Shown here: positions 39,285 through 49,499 of the stretch, in pieces | How the letters are laid out: each line of letters begins with the position of its first letter | How positions within the stretch are numbered: the first letter of the stretch is position 1 | DNA from: Streptomyces thinghirensis | GTDB taxonomy: Bacteria; Actinomycetota; Actinomycetia; Streptomycetales; Streptomycetaceae | Direction: 5' to 3' | NCBI GenBank assembly: GCA_021502835.1 | Contig: JAKFGP010000013.1 | Span: 62,001-126,000 of the forward strand | Length of the DNA: 64,000 bases | Notes under the pieces: generated by a model | Told to the model about the DNA's origin: nothing | The model's input: the letters and a program-made list of their open reading frames with translations, nothing else | Database searches by the model: none | Program-made: the position numbers and the translations under genes

Positions 39285-40236
39285 GTGACCACCACCGCAC
39301 CTCTCGGCGCCGAGGCGCAGACCGACCCGCCCGCCGTGCGCACCGGCGGCCGTGGTCGAGCCGCCCTGCGCCGCATACGCACCACCCCGAGCACCGGGTT
39401 CGTCTTCGTCCTGCCGTTCCTGCTCGTCTTCGGCCTCTTCATGGTGTGGCCCATCGTGCAAGGGCTGTGGATGAGCTTCACCGACACCTCGCTCGCCCTG
39501 CGCGACACGAGCTTCGTCGGCTTCGACAACTACAGCGAGGCGTTCGGCGACCCGGACGTCTGGAGCAGCCTCGGCAACACGGTCTTCTTCACCGTCATCT
39601 CCAGCGTGCCGCTGGTGCTGGTCCCGCTGGCGATGGCGCTGCTGGTGCACAGCGGGCTCGCCGGGCAGTGGGCGTGGCGACTGGCGTTCTTCGCCCCTAC
39701 CTGCTGCCCGTGACCGTGGTGACCCCTCATCTGGACCTGGCTCTACCAGCCGGAACTGGGGCTCGGCAACCAGCTCCTCTCCACGCTCGGCTTCGACTCC
39801 GTCGGCTGGCTGTCCGACGAGTCCGTCGCCATGTGGTCCGTCGCCGCCCTCACCGTCTGGTGGACGGTCGGCTTCAACTTCCTGCTCTACCTCGCCGCGC
39901 TCCAGTCCCTGCCCTCGACCTTCGACGAGGCGGCGGCACTCGACGGCGCCGGGGCGTGGCGGCGCCTGTGGTCGATCACGCTGCCGCAACTGCGCCGGAC
40001 CACCGCACTGGTGGCCATGCTCCAGGATCCTCGCGTCGCTCAAGGTGTTCGACCAGATCTACATCCTCACCAAGGGCGGCCCCAACGGCTCCACCCGCCC
40101 CGTCCTCGAGTACGTCTACGACGTCGGCTTCACCGGCTACCGGCTCGGCTACGCCTCCGCCATCTCCTACCTCTTCTTCGCGCTCGTCATCGTCGTCTCG
40201 CTCGTGCAGCTCCGCCTCTTCCGCCAGGAGGACTGA
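39285..40236 (+). CDS. ABC sugar importer permease (MalF-type)
   Basis: About 315 residues. TM segments FVFVLPFLLVFGLFMVWPIV, VFFTVISSVPLVLVPLAMALLV, WSVAALTVWWTVGFNFLLYLAAL and ISYLFFALVIVVSLVQL. EAA loop: STFDEAAALDGAGAWRRLWSITLPQL. Start GTG 39285, nine bases after AAGGAG; GTG 39276 lies too close to it. Stop TGA 40234-40236. Three frame changes. No ATPase gene adjoins. Confidence 0.92.
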
Positions 40237-40238
40237 CC

Positions 40239-41138
40239 GTGTCCGCAACCGCCACCACCGTCCGCACTACGGCGCCGTCCACCTCGCGAAGCGTCCGGAT
40301 CCCCACTGCTCCTCGGCCACGGCCGGCTGCCCCGCGTCCTGGCCGGGACGGCGCTGGCCGTCCTGGCGGTCGCGTCTGGCTGGTGCCGTTCCTGTGGGCG
40401 ATCGTCACCTCGGCGCAGAGCGAGAAGGACGTCGCCACTCCCCGGCCCTCGCCGTTCAAGGGGCCTTCACCATCGACGCGTACCAGCAGATCCTGGAACG
40501 CGGAAACGTCACCGTCTGGGCCTTCAACAGCTTCTCATCGCCGCACTGGTCACGCTGATCACGGTGGTGGTCTCCACCCTCGCGGCGTACGGCTCTCGCG
40601 CGGCACGTTCCGCGGCCGCCGGGCGCTGCTCGCCGTCACCGTCGCCGCCATCATGATCCCGCCGCAGCTGCTCGTCGTGCCGCTGTTCGAGCAGATGCTC
40701 CTGTTCAACCCTGGTCGACACCTACGCGGCGGTCATCCTGCCCCAGGTCGTCGCGCCGATGATGGTGTTCATCCTCAAGCGGTTCTTCGACGGCATCCCC
40801 GCGGAGCTGGAGGAGGCGGCCCCGGATCGACGGTGCCTCCGAGTTCCGGGTCTTCCGGTCGATCGTGCTGCCGCCTCGCGGCCGATCGTGGCGCGGTGGC
40901 GATCTTCGTCTTCATCGGGGCGTGGAACAACTTCCATGTGGCCGTTCATCGTCACCAACGACCCGGACCTGATGACCCTCCCGGTGGGCCTGGCCACCGT
41001 GAAGGACGCCTACGGCGTCCAGTACGCGAGTCCATGGCCTCCGCCCTGCTGGCCGCGCTGCCGCTGATCGTGGTCTTCCTCCTCTTCCAGCGCCGCATCG
41101 TCAACTCCGTCGCCACCACCGGTCTCGGCGGTTCCTGA
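40239..41138 (+). CDS. ABC sugar importer permease (MalG-type)
   Basis: About 300 residues. N-terminal LAVLAVAWLVPFLWAIVTSAQSEKDV, then ALLAVTVAAIMIPPQLLVVPLFEQM and [42 protein letters not shown] as the EAA loop. AIFVFIGAWNNFMWPFIV and SALLAALPLIVVFLLFQRRIV follow. Start GTG 40239, two bases after the previous stop. Stop 41136-41138. Around eight frame changes. Confidence 0.9.
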   Translation: MSATATTVRTTAPSTSRSVRIPTAPRPRPAAPRPGRDGAGRPGGRVWLVPFLWAIVTSAQSEKDVATPRPSPFKGPSPSTRTSRSWNAETSPSGPSTASHRRTGHADHGGGLHPRGVRLSRGTFRGRRALLAVTVAAIMIPPQLLVVPLFEQMLLFNPGRHLRGGHPAPGRRADDGVHPQAVLRRHPRGAGGGGPGSTVPPSSGSSGRSCCRLAADRGAVAIFVFIGAWNNFHVAVHRHQRPGPDDPPGGPGHREGRLRRPVRESMASALLAALPLIVVFLLFQRRIVNSVATTGLGGS

Positions 41139-41162
41139 ACCACACCCCACAGCCGTACAGAC

Positions 41163-41188
41163 GGGCCCGGCGCTCCCCGCGCCGGCCC
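41163..41188. terminator. GC-rich hairpin between permease and GH2 genes
   Basis: GGGCC-C-GGCGC, loop TCCCC, GCGCC-GGCCC: about 10 paired bases with one bulge, in the 70-bp gap. It may lower read-through into the GH2 gene or stabilise upstream mRNA. Confidence 0.45.
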
Positions 41189-41208
41189 ACCGATCGACTG
41201 GAGCATGT

Positions 41209-43060
41209 GTGCCCACTCACCCGCACCGCGCCCGGAGTACCCGCGTCCGCAGTTCGCGCGCCGCGACTGGCTCAACCCTGAACGGCGCCTGGCAGTTCGA
41301 GACCGACCGAGGCGACAGCGGACTCGAACGAGGCCTGCTCGACCGCGAGCTGCGGGAGGAGATCCTCGTCCCCTTCCCGCCCGAGTCCCAGCTGTCCGGC
41401 ATCGGGGGAGACCGACTCCTGGAGGCCGTCTGGTACCGGCGCGCCCTCACCCTGCCGGCGGCCTGGGCCGGACGCCGCGTACCGCTGCACTTCGGTGCCG
41501 TCGACTACGACACCACCGTGTGGGCCGACGGCAAGGAGGTCGCCCGGCACCGCCGGCGGCTTCACCCCCTTCACCGCCGACCTCGGCGACATCGCCGGGG
41601 CGGGGGAGGAGGTCGTCGTCACCGTCCGGGCCCGTGACCCCAGGTCCGGTCCGCAGGCGCGCGGCAAGCAGGCCATGCAGTACGCCAACCACGACTGCAA
41701 CTACACCCGGGTGACCGGCATCTGGCAGACCGTGTGGCTGGAGCCCGTCCCCGACCTCCACCTGCGCCGCCCCCGGATCACCCCCGACCCCGGCCGGCTC
41801 GGCCTTCCACCTCGAACTGCCCCTGTCCGGCAACCGGCCCGGCCACCGGGTACGCGCCGTCCTGGTGACGCCGACGGCGAGGTGAGCCGCGCCGAGGCCC
41901 GCGCCGACCTCGACCTCGCCCCGCGCCTCCACCTGCCGGTGCCGGAGGACCGGCGACGGGAGTGGAGCCCCGACGACCCGCACCTGTACGACCTGCGCCC
42001 TCGAAATCCTCGACGCCGCCGGACAGGTCGTCGACAGCGCGGAGAGCTACGCCGGGCTGCGCGCCGTGGGCCTGCGCGGCAAGGCCGTCACCCTCAACGG
42101 GCGCCCGGTCTTCCAGCGCCTCGTCCTCGACCAGGGCTGGTACCCGGACGGGCTGGATGACCGCCCCGACCGACGAGGCACTCGGTCCGGGGACATCGAG
42201 CTGGCCATGGAGGCCGGCTTCAACGGAGCTCGGCTGCACCAGAAGGTCTTCGAGGAGCGCTTCCTGTACCACGCCGACCGCCTGGGCTACCTGGTCTGGG
42301 GCGAGTTCGGCGACTGGGGCTGCGAGACGGGCGGCTCCTCCGGCGACAACCAGTAGTTCGACGCCTCCTACGTCGGCCAGTGGCTGGAGGCCCTCGAACG
42401 CGACTACTCGCACCCCTCCATCGTCGGCTGGTGCCCGCTCAACGAGACCTACCAGAAGCTGCACGACCGCATCACCCAGCCTCGACGCCGTCACCCGGGC
42501 GATGTTCCTGGCCACCAAGGCCATGGACACCACCCGACTGGTCATCGACGCCTCCGGCTACGCCCACCGGGTCGCCGAGACCGACATCTACGACTCCCAC
42601 AACTACGAGCAGGACCCGGCGGCCTTCCGCCAGCTGATGCCGGGCCTCGCCAAGGACGCCCCTTCGTCAACGCCTACGACAACGGGGCGGCTCTACTCGC
42701 GCCTCTACCGCGGCCAGCCGTACTTCGTCAGCGAGTTCGGCGGCATCTGGTGGGACCCGAGGCGGCCGCCGACCGCTCCGGCGAGGACCGCACCGAGTCC
42801 TGGGGCTACGGGGAACGGGTCCTCCCTCGTAACGAGGACGAGTTCCACGAACGGTTCAGCGGCTTCACCGAGGTGCTGCTGGGCGACCGCGACATGTTCG
42901 GCTACTGCTGCACACCAGTTGACCGACGCTTGGGGAGCAGAACGGCATTTCCACCGCTTCGACCGCGCCTGAAAACCGACGTCGCACGCATCCGTGCCGC
43001 GCAACTGCGCCCGCCGCGATCGAGGAGCAGGACCCTGCAGCCACCCCGGGCCGGAGGTGG
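41209..43060 (+). CDS. Glycoside hydrolase family 2 (beta-galactosidase/glucuronidase-like)
   Basis: Retaining beta-glycosidase of about 600 residues without a signal peptide. The sugar-binding domain starts SLNGAWQFETDRGDSG and includes VWYRRALTLPAAW and DYDTTVWADGKEVARH. The central Ig-like domain is followed by the barrel: GFNGARLHQKVFEERFLYHADRLGYLVWGEFGDWG, YSHPSIVGWCPLNETYQK with the Asn-Glu acid/base, and YFVSEFGGIWW with the nucleophile Glu. Start ATG 41209. An in-frame TAG at 42354 falls where Gln is expected. Many frame changes; the 3' end is approximate. Fourth gene of the importer operon, so the imported substrate is probably a beta-glycoside. Confidence 0.85.
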
Positions 43061-43093
43061 CGGACCGCCGCATCCGGCCCCGGTCGCGCGGGG

Positions 43094-44040
43094 TCAGAAG
43101 GACGGTCGCCCCGATGGCGACGCGTTCGGCGACGCGGCGGTCGGAGCCGTAGTCGCCCACGGGCGTGCTGCGTGGCGCGGTTGTCCCAGAACGCGACGTC
43201 GCCGGGCTGCCAAGTGGAAACGCTCCTGGTACTCGGGAACGTGCGCCTGCTGGAAGAGGGTAGCGCGCAGCAGCCGGTCGCTTCTCGTCCTGGTCCATGC
43301 CGGTGATGTGGGTGGTGAAGGAGGTGTTGACGAACAGCGTGCGCCGTCCGGTGCGGGGTGGGTGCGCACCACGGAGTGCTCCACGGGCGGGAAGAGGTCC
43401 TGGTGGGGGATCAGCCGCTCGGGACCGTAGAACCCTCGCAGCCGGGGGATGAAGTCGTGCACGGCGCGGGCACCGTCGATGCGGTCCTTCACCTCCTGCG
43501 GGAGGTTATCGTAGGCGGCCACGCATGTCCGCCCATTACGGTGCTCCCCGCCGAACGGCGGGACCTCGCGCAGTTGAGTGACGGCGCTGAGCGCCGGTCG
43601 CTCGCGTGAACGTGACGTCGGTGTGCCAGACGTTCTCGTACGTCACCGTGGCCCCGTCGGCGCCTTGTCGAAGCGGACGACGTCCTCGCTTGAACCGGCG
43701 GCGAGTAGGCTGGTCTCCAACTCGCCCCAGTGGCTCGCGAAGCGGCGCTGCCGGTCGGAGGTGAGGTGCTGGGCGCGGAAGCGAACAGCACCTTCCACTC
43801 CAGCAGGGCGCGGCATTCAGCCCTCGCGCAGCGCGGAGTCGAGCGGGTGCGCGAGAGGTCACGCCTGGATCTCGCGTGCCGATCGCGCGCTCGCGGAACG
43901 ACCTCGAGGAGTTCGAGGCAGTTCCTCCCACCCTGGTGGGCAGTCGAGGTAGGTACACGCCGGGGTCCTCGGACATCCCGAGTCCTCCGGAACGCAGGCT
44001 CCGTAGACTCGGTGATCGGGCCGGCAGCAGTGACGGTCAT
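43094..44040 (-). CDS. TauD/TfdA-family Fe(II)/alpha-ketoglutarate dioxygenase
   Basis: About 310 residues. ALLEWKVLFFRAQHLT, the metal-binding VWHTDVTF (His-x-Asp), RTLFVNTSFTTHI, ERFHWQPGDVAFWDNRATQH with the second His, and DRRVAERVAI with the alpha-ketoglutarate-binding Arg. Start ATG 44040 with GGGAGG upstream. The end is placed at 43094 but is uncertain; the gene converges on GH2. About eight frame changes. The family hydroxylates taurine, alkyl sulfates, 2,4-D or unrelated substrates; which one cannot be told. No sulfonate transporter adjoins. Confidence 0.87.
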
Positions 44041-44318
44041 GGGAGTCCTCCCCTTGTGCGGTGGTACGGGCGGGCCGGGCCATGGCGGTACGACGTCATC
44101 GCCGGACGGGCCCGGGAAAGAAGGTGTTCCGGACGGGTCGCCGGAAGGAACACCGATCGGCCCACGACGCGGTACGCGTCGGGACCTCGGTTCGAAAACG
44201 GCCGTTATCGGCCGGAGCGCTCACAGCCGGTTCGCTCGGGCACGCGGGGACACTCCGCCGTGGTGCCGAACCGGTATGGTGGTCATGGCACCGATTGTGT
44301 GATCTTCTCGCGCTCGTG
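44041..44318. promoter_or_regulatory. Intergenic region with inverted repeats
   Basis: No gene seen. GGTGTTCC (44123-44130) and GGAACACC (44147-44154) form an 8-bp inverted repeat, extended by inner CCGG pairing, and AACGGCCGTT lies near 44202. The region sits upstream of the TauD-like gene and downstream of the amidotransferase. The repeats may be an operator or a terminator. Confidence 0.4.
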
Positions 44319-45160
44319 TCAACGGGGTCGGACGGGCTGCGGGACGAAGGGGAGCATCGCATCGCCCTCGGGCTGGACCACGCCGTAACTGCTCTCGGGC
44401 ACCTTGTTCCAGACGCCGGGCAGATCACCCAGGGTTCCGAGACGATGAGGCGGGTCTCGTCGGACGCCTCCCGGAGGAACGGCAGGTCGGGCTGGAGGGC
44501 CCGCAGGCTCTCCACACGCGAGCTGTAATAGAGCGACCGTGACTCCCCCTGGCTGGAGTAGCGGAAGGCCCACAGCCGCAGCCCGTCGGTCACGGCGACC
44601 GTCATCTGCATCGGGTACTCCACGTCGTGCCGGTGTCCGACCTCCTCCACCAGCCCCGCCATCCGCGCCACGGCCGTCGGAGGGTCGTCCTCCAGGCCGA
44701 ACGTGAGGGCCAGGAAGAACATCATCTCCGAGTCCGTCGAACCCTCGATGTGCGTGAAGAGCCGCGGATCGACGGCCAGGGCGAGGTCGCGCCGGACGCG
44801 GTGGAACTCGGCGATCGCGCCGTTGTGCATCCACATCCAGCGGCCGTGGCGAAACGGGTGGCAGTTGGTCTGCTGCACCGCACCGCCCGTCGAGGCCCGG
44901 ATGTGCGCGAAGAACAGGGGTGAGCGGACATGGCTCGCGATCTCCCGCAGATTGCGGTTGCTCCACGCCGGACCGATCTCCCGGACGATCGCGGGCGTCG
45001 TCATCTCCGGCCCGAACCATCCGACGCCGAACCCGTCCCCGTTCGTCGTCTCGACGCCCATCCGGGCGTGCAGGCTCTGGTCGATCAGTGAGTGCTGCGG
45101 CTGGTAGAGGATGGTCTCCAGCAGCACGGGCGTTCCCGAGTAGGCAAGCCATCGGCACAT
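44319..45160 (-). CDS. Class II glutamine amidotransferase (YafJ/EgtC-like)
   Basis: Ntn-hydrolase of about 280 residues. The protein begins MCRWLAYSG, so the catalytic Cys2 is exposed after Met removal. Next come NGDGFGVGWFG, FFAHIRASTGGAVQQTNCHPF, WMWMHNGAIAEF, and HIEGSTDSEMMFFLAL, the conserved pattern of this family. One frame change near 44430; the end 44319 follows VPQPVRPR. It sits 50 bp downstream of a GCS2-type ligase on the same strand. In ergothioneine synthesis EgtC is this fold, but egtB and egtD are not here. Confidence 0.88.
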
Positions 45161-45209
45161 CGTCTGCCGCCTCCCTGGTCTGGGCGCGTGCCGCGCGGGG
45201 CGGTGGCCC

Positions 45210-46732
45210 TCAGTCGACCGGCCAGGTGTGGACCGGGGCGTTGAGATGCATGTAGTCCATGTACTGCTGTGTCATCCGGCGCAGCGCCTCGTGGCGGCCC
45301 GGATGGACGGAGGCGTCGATGTGGTGGAACATCTCCTTCTGCCAGACCGCGCCATTGCGCCCGGTGACGCACCGCTGCTCGATGATGCCGAGCAGCGGCT
45401 CCCGCCAGGCCGCGTCCATGCCGGGAGAGCTCCAGTCCCCGGTGCGCCAGCGGCAGCGAGCCGCCGCAGGACGAGTTCGGGCACGGTCACCTCGCCCACG
45501 CCGGGCCAGTACAGCTGTGCCTCGATGCCGTGCCGGGCCGCGGTGTGCAGGTTGTCCTCGGCGACCGAGAAGGACATCCGCGACCACACCGGCCGCTCCT
45601 CCTCCACCAGGGCGCGGGTGAGCCCGTAGTAGAAGGCGCCGTTGGCGAGGGTGTCGGCGACGGTCGGGCCGGCGGGCAGCACGCGGTTCTCCACCCGGAC
45701 GTGCGGTTTGTCGTGGGCGACGGCGTAGACGGGCCGGTTCCAGCGGTAGATGGTGCCGTTGTGGAGGGTGAGCTCGCCCAGGTCGGGGATGTCACCCCGG
45801 TCCAGCGTCTCCACCGGGTTCTGCTCGTCGCACAGGGGCAGCAGGGCCGGGAAATAGCGCAGGTTCTCCTCGAAGAGGTCGAAGACGCTGTTGATCCACC
45901 GCTCCCCCGAACCACACCCGGGGCCGCACGCCCTGCGCCTTGATCTCCTGCGGCCGGGTGTCGGTGGCCTGCTCGAACAGCGGGATACGGCTCTCGTGCC
46001 AGAGTTCCTTGCCGAGCAGGAAGGGCGAGTTGGCCGCGAGGGCGACCTGGACCCCGGCGATCGCCTGGGCCGCGTTCCAGTAGTCGGCGAACTCGTCGGG
46101 GGACACCTGGAGGTGGAACTGCGTGCTGGTGCAGGCGGCCTCCGGCATGATCGTGTCCGCGTAGGTCCGCAGGCGGTCGACGCCGTCCACCTCGATGTGC
46201 AGGTCCTCGCCCCGGGCGGCGAAGACCTGGTCGTTGAGCAGCCGGTAGCGCGGGTTCTCCGACAGGGCGGCCTCGCCCACGTCCGTCTCGCGCAGCGTGG
46301 GCAGGGTGCCGACCATGATCAGATGCGCGCCGATCGACTTGGCGCGGTCCTCCGCGTGGTTCAGGGCGGCGCGGATCTCGGTCTCCCAGGAGTCCGGGGC
46401 CGCCCGCCGTCAGCCGGCGGGGCGGGATGTTGATCTCCAGGTTGAACCGGCCCAGCTCGGTGGCCCAGGCGGGGTCCGCGATCGCTTCGAGCGCGTCGCT
46501 GTTGCACATCGCCGGCTCGGCCTCGTCGTCGACCAGGTTCAGCTCGATCTCCAGCCCCACCTGGGGCCGCTCGGTCTCGAACCGTGACTCGCGCAGCATC
46601 TGCGCGAAGGCCCTCGAGGCACTCCTGCATCTTGCTCCGGTACCGGCGGCGGTCCTCGCGGGTGAAGACCAGCGCCGGGACGTCCGTCCCATCGGCCCTC
46701 CCGGGTTGCCTCTGCTCGGATGCCCTCTCCAC
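45210..46732 (-). CDS. GCS2-family carboxylate-amine ligase (glutamate-cysteine ligase-like)
   Basis: ATP-dependent ligase of about 500 residues. VGLEIELNLVDDEAEPAMCN opens the domain (GxExE motif), followed by LGRFNLEINIPP, CTSTQFHLQVSPDEFADYWN, ALAANSPFLLGKELWHESRIPLFEQ, HNGTIYRWNRPVYAVA and RVENRVLPAGPTVADTLANGAF with the conserved Arg. Start GTG 46732 is chosen because its frame gives LVFTREDRRRYRSKMQECLE; no clear ribosome-binding site. Five or so frame changes. It forms a probable two-gene unit with the amidotransferase. The product could be gamma-glutamylcysteine or another gamma-glutamyl amide. Confidence 0.87.
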
Positions 46733-46778
46733 CCCAGCGTCGCACCACCTGGCGTCCCTCACCAGACGGGACGGTACA

Positions 46779-46807
46779 GGGCCCACCGCACGGTGTGCGG
46801 TGGGCCC
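46779..46807. terminator. Terminator hairpin GGGCCCACCGCAC-GGT-GTGCGGTGGGCCC
   Basis: Perfect 13-bp stem with a 3-base loop between the cyclophilin stop (46836) and the GCS2 start (46732), so it separates these two minus-strand transcripts. Confidence 0.85.
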
Positions 46808-46835
46808 CCTTCGGTTCAGGTCCTGGTACGGCCGA

Positions 46836-47339
46836 TCAGCCCTCGAGCTTGCCGGAGGCCCGCACCGCGATCTTGGCGGAGGTGCGGCCGGACGGGGAGG
46901 AGCCGTAGCCCTCGATCTTGTCGACCACCTTCGTGCCCTCGACGACCTTGCCGAAGACGACGTGCTTGCCGTCCAGCCAGGGGGTGGGGACGGTGGTGAC
47001 GAAGAACTGCGAGCCGTTGGTGTTCGGGCCCGCGTTCGCCATGGAGAGCAGGTAGGGCTCGGTGTGCTTCAGCTGGAAGTTCTCGTCCGCGAACTTCTCG
47101 CCGTAGATGCTCTTGCCGCCGGTGCCGTTGCCCTCGGTGAAGTCACCGCCCTGGAGCATGAACTGCGGGATCACGCGGTGGAACGGGGAACCCGCGTAGC
47201 CGAAGCCGTGCTCGCCGGTGGCCAGCTCGAGGAAGTTCCTGGCGGTCTTGGGGGTGACGTCCTCGAAGAGCTCGAAGACGATGCGGCCCGCATCCTGGCC
47301 GTCGATGTCGATGTCGAAGTAAACCTTGGAATTGCTCAT
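46836..47339 (-). CDS. Peptidyl-prolyl cis-trans isomerase (cyclophilin)
   Basis: Cytosolic cyclophilin of 167 residues in one intact frame. Active-site residues are visible: [15 protein letters not shown] with the catalytic Arg, [20 protein letters not shown] and [15 protein letters not shown]. Start ATG 47339 ([15 protein letters not shown]). It speeds proline isomerisation in protein folding. It lies 50 bp after GAPDH on the same strand. The intact frame shows the local sequence is better here. Confidence 0.96.
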   Translation of the reverse strand: MSNSKVYFDIDIDGQDAGRIVFELFEDVTPKTARNFLELATGEHGFGYAGSPFHRVIPQFMLQGGDFTEGNGTGGKSIYGEKFADENFQLKHTEPYLLSMANAGPNTNGSQFFVTTVPTPWLDGKHVVFGKVVEGTKVVDKIEGYGSSPSGRTSAKIAVRASGKLEG

Positions 47340-47388
47340 CGCACCATTGTGACGTGCGAGCCCCCGTGATGTCGCACCGGCCATGCTT

Positions 47389-48388
47389 TCAGCGTGTGGC
47401 GAGCAGTCCGAGCGTGTCGATCACCCGGTTCGAGAAGCCCCACTCGTTGTCGTACCAGGCGACCACCTTGACGTGGCGGCCGTCGACGCGGGTCAGGGCC
47501 GAGTCGAAGATCGACGAGGCCCGGTTGCCCGTGATGTCCGAGGAGACCAGCGGGTCGTCCGGAGTACTCCAGCACGCCCGCGAGGGGCCCCTCCGCGGCG
47601 GCGCGGTAGGCGGCCAGCACGTCGTCCCGCGTCACGTCACGGGCGACGGTGGTGTTCAGTTCGACGATCGAACCCACCGGCACCGGCACCCGGATCGAGT
47701 CGCCCGACAGCTTGCCGTCCAGATTCGGCAGCACCAGGCCGATCGCCTTGGCGGCGCCCGTCGTGGTCGGCACGATGTTGACCCCGGCGGCGCGGGCGCG
47801 GCGGGGGTCGCGGTGCGGACCGTCCTGGAGGTTCTGCTCCTGCGTGTAGGCGTGCACCGTCGTCATGAAGCCGTGCTCGATACCGGCCAGCTCGTCGAGG
47901 ACCGCGGCCAGCGGCGCGAGCGCGTTGGTCGTGCAGGACGCGTTCGAGACGACCGTGTGCGCGGCCGGGTCGTACGCGTCGGTGTTCACGCCGTACGCGA
48001 GAGTGACGTCGGCGCCGTCCGACGGCGCGCTGACCAGGACCTTCCTCGCGCCCGCTGTGAGGTGGGCGCGGGCGGCGCCGGCCGAGGTGAAGCGGCCGGT
48101 GGCCTCCAGTACGAGTTCGACGCCGAGCTCGGCCCAGGGCAGCCAGCTGCGCCGGCTCGCGCTCGGCGAGCACCTTGATGCGGTGGCCGTCGACGAGGGT
48201 GTCGCCGTCGACGGTCACCGGGCGGCCGAGCCGGCCTGCCGTCGAGTCGTAGGCCAGCAGCCGTGCGAGGGTGGCGGGCTCCGTGAGGTCGTTCACGGCG
48301 ACGACCTCGAGCTTGCTGTCGCGTTCGAGCAGGGCGCGCAGCACGTTGCGTCGATGCGGCCGAAACCGTTGATGCCGATACGAGTCAT
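47389..48388 (-). CDS. gap: Glyceraldehyde-3-phosphate dehydrogenase
   Basis: Glycolytic NAD-dependent enzyme of about 333 residues. [14 protein letters not shown] binds [13 protein letters not shown] follows, the catalytic [19 protein letters not shown] contains Cys, and [26 protein letters not shown] contains the catalytic His. [23 protein letters not shown] and [14 protein letters not shown] complete it. Start ATG 48388, stop TGA 47389-47391. Frame changes near 48350, 48150 and 47555. Streptomyces often carry several gap copies; this one lies directly after a GlxA-type regulator, not with pgk/tpi. Confidence 0.95.
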
Positions 48389-48516
48389 GAGTGGTGTCCC
48401 TTCGGGTTCGCCGTGCGGTCCGCCACCAGACTCCCGCGCGGCGTCCGCCGACGGCAGCGGCGTGAGTGCCACGGTTCGCGGCGATCGCGCCAAGCGCGGA
48501 GGCGGCGGGTGGCGGG

Positions 48517-49472
48517 CTACCGCGCCCTGGGCGAAGGTGCGCCGGTACTCGCTCGGTGTGGTGCCGAGGATGCGCTGGAAAGTGCAGCCGGAGATTCGGC
48601 ACCGGTGCCGAGGCCGACGTCGGCGGCGATCTGCTCGACGCTGCGCTCCGAGCGTTCGAGCAGCTCACGGGCCATGTCGATACGGGCGCGCATGACCCAC
48701 TGCATCGGCGTGTACCCCGTGTCGTCGACGAACCGTCGGGAGAACGTGCGCGCCGACACCGCCGCGTGCCGGGCGAGGGCCTCCAGGGTCAGTGGTTCGC
48801 CGAGCCGGCGCAGCGCCCACTCGCGGGTGGCGGCGAACCGCTCGCCCAGCGGCTCCGGCACGCTGCGCGGCACGTACTGGGCCTGACCGCCGCTGCGGTA
48901 GGGGGCGGCGACGAGACGCCGGGCGTGGTTCGACGCGGCCACCCCGAGGTCGCCGCGCAGGATGTGCAGGCACAGGTCGATGCCCGAGGCGGCGCCGGCG
49001 GACGTCAGCACGCTGCCCTCGTCCACGAACAGCACGTTCTCGTCGACCCGCACGAGAGGGTGCTCGCCGCGAGCGCCCGCGTGTAGTGCCAGTGCGTCGT
49101 GGCGCGCCTGCCGTCGAGCAGGCCCGTGGCGGCGAGCGCGAAGGGCTCCCGTGGAGATGGCGGCGAGCCGCGCGCCCCGTCCGTGGGCCGCCGTCAGCGC
49201 GTCGACGACGGCCGCGGCGGATCGTCGAGGTCGGGGGACCGGTAACCGGGCAGGAAGACCACGTCGGCCCAGGCCAGCGCGTCGAGGCCGTGGGCCGCGT
49301 GGTACGACAGGCCGTCACCGCCGGTCACGAGGCCGGGCGCCGCGCCGCACACCCGCACCTCGTACGGCATGCTCGCGCGCGTGGTGAACACCTGCGCCGG
49401 TATACCGCATCGAGAGGCTTGGCACCCTCCGAGCACAAGGACGGCGACACGACGCAGGCGGGAGGACGGCAC
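48517..49472 (-). CDS. GlxA-family AraC-type transcriptional regulator
   Basis: About 315 residues: an N-terminal DJ-1/PfpI amidase-like domain (RVAVLVLGGCQASRCGIPAQVF, VVFLPGYRSP, RLAAISTGAFALAATGLLDGRRATTHW) and a C-terminal AraC HTH (RRLGEPLTLEALARHAAVSARTFSRRF, GYTPMQWVMRARIDMARELLE, VEQIAADVGLG). In the active-site position of the amidase domain Ser replaces the usual Cys (ISTGAF). Start GTG 49472. The 3' end is uncertain; frames after LGTGA read LHFQRILGTTPSEYRRTF, then stop near 48517 or run on toward gap. Four frame changes. Confidence 0.87.
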
Positions 49473-49499
49473 GGAGCCAGCGTAGCGTGGGGAGTGCGG

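Noticed and set aside
44190..44210. GGTTCGAAAACGG as a tRNA T-arm
   Set aside because: No acceptor or anticodon stem can be drawn around it.
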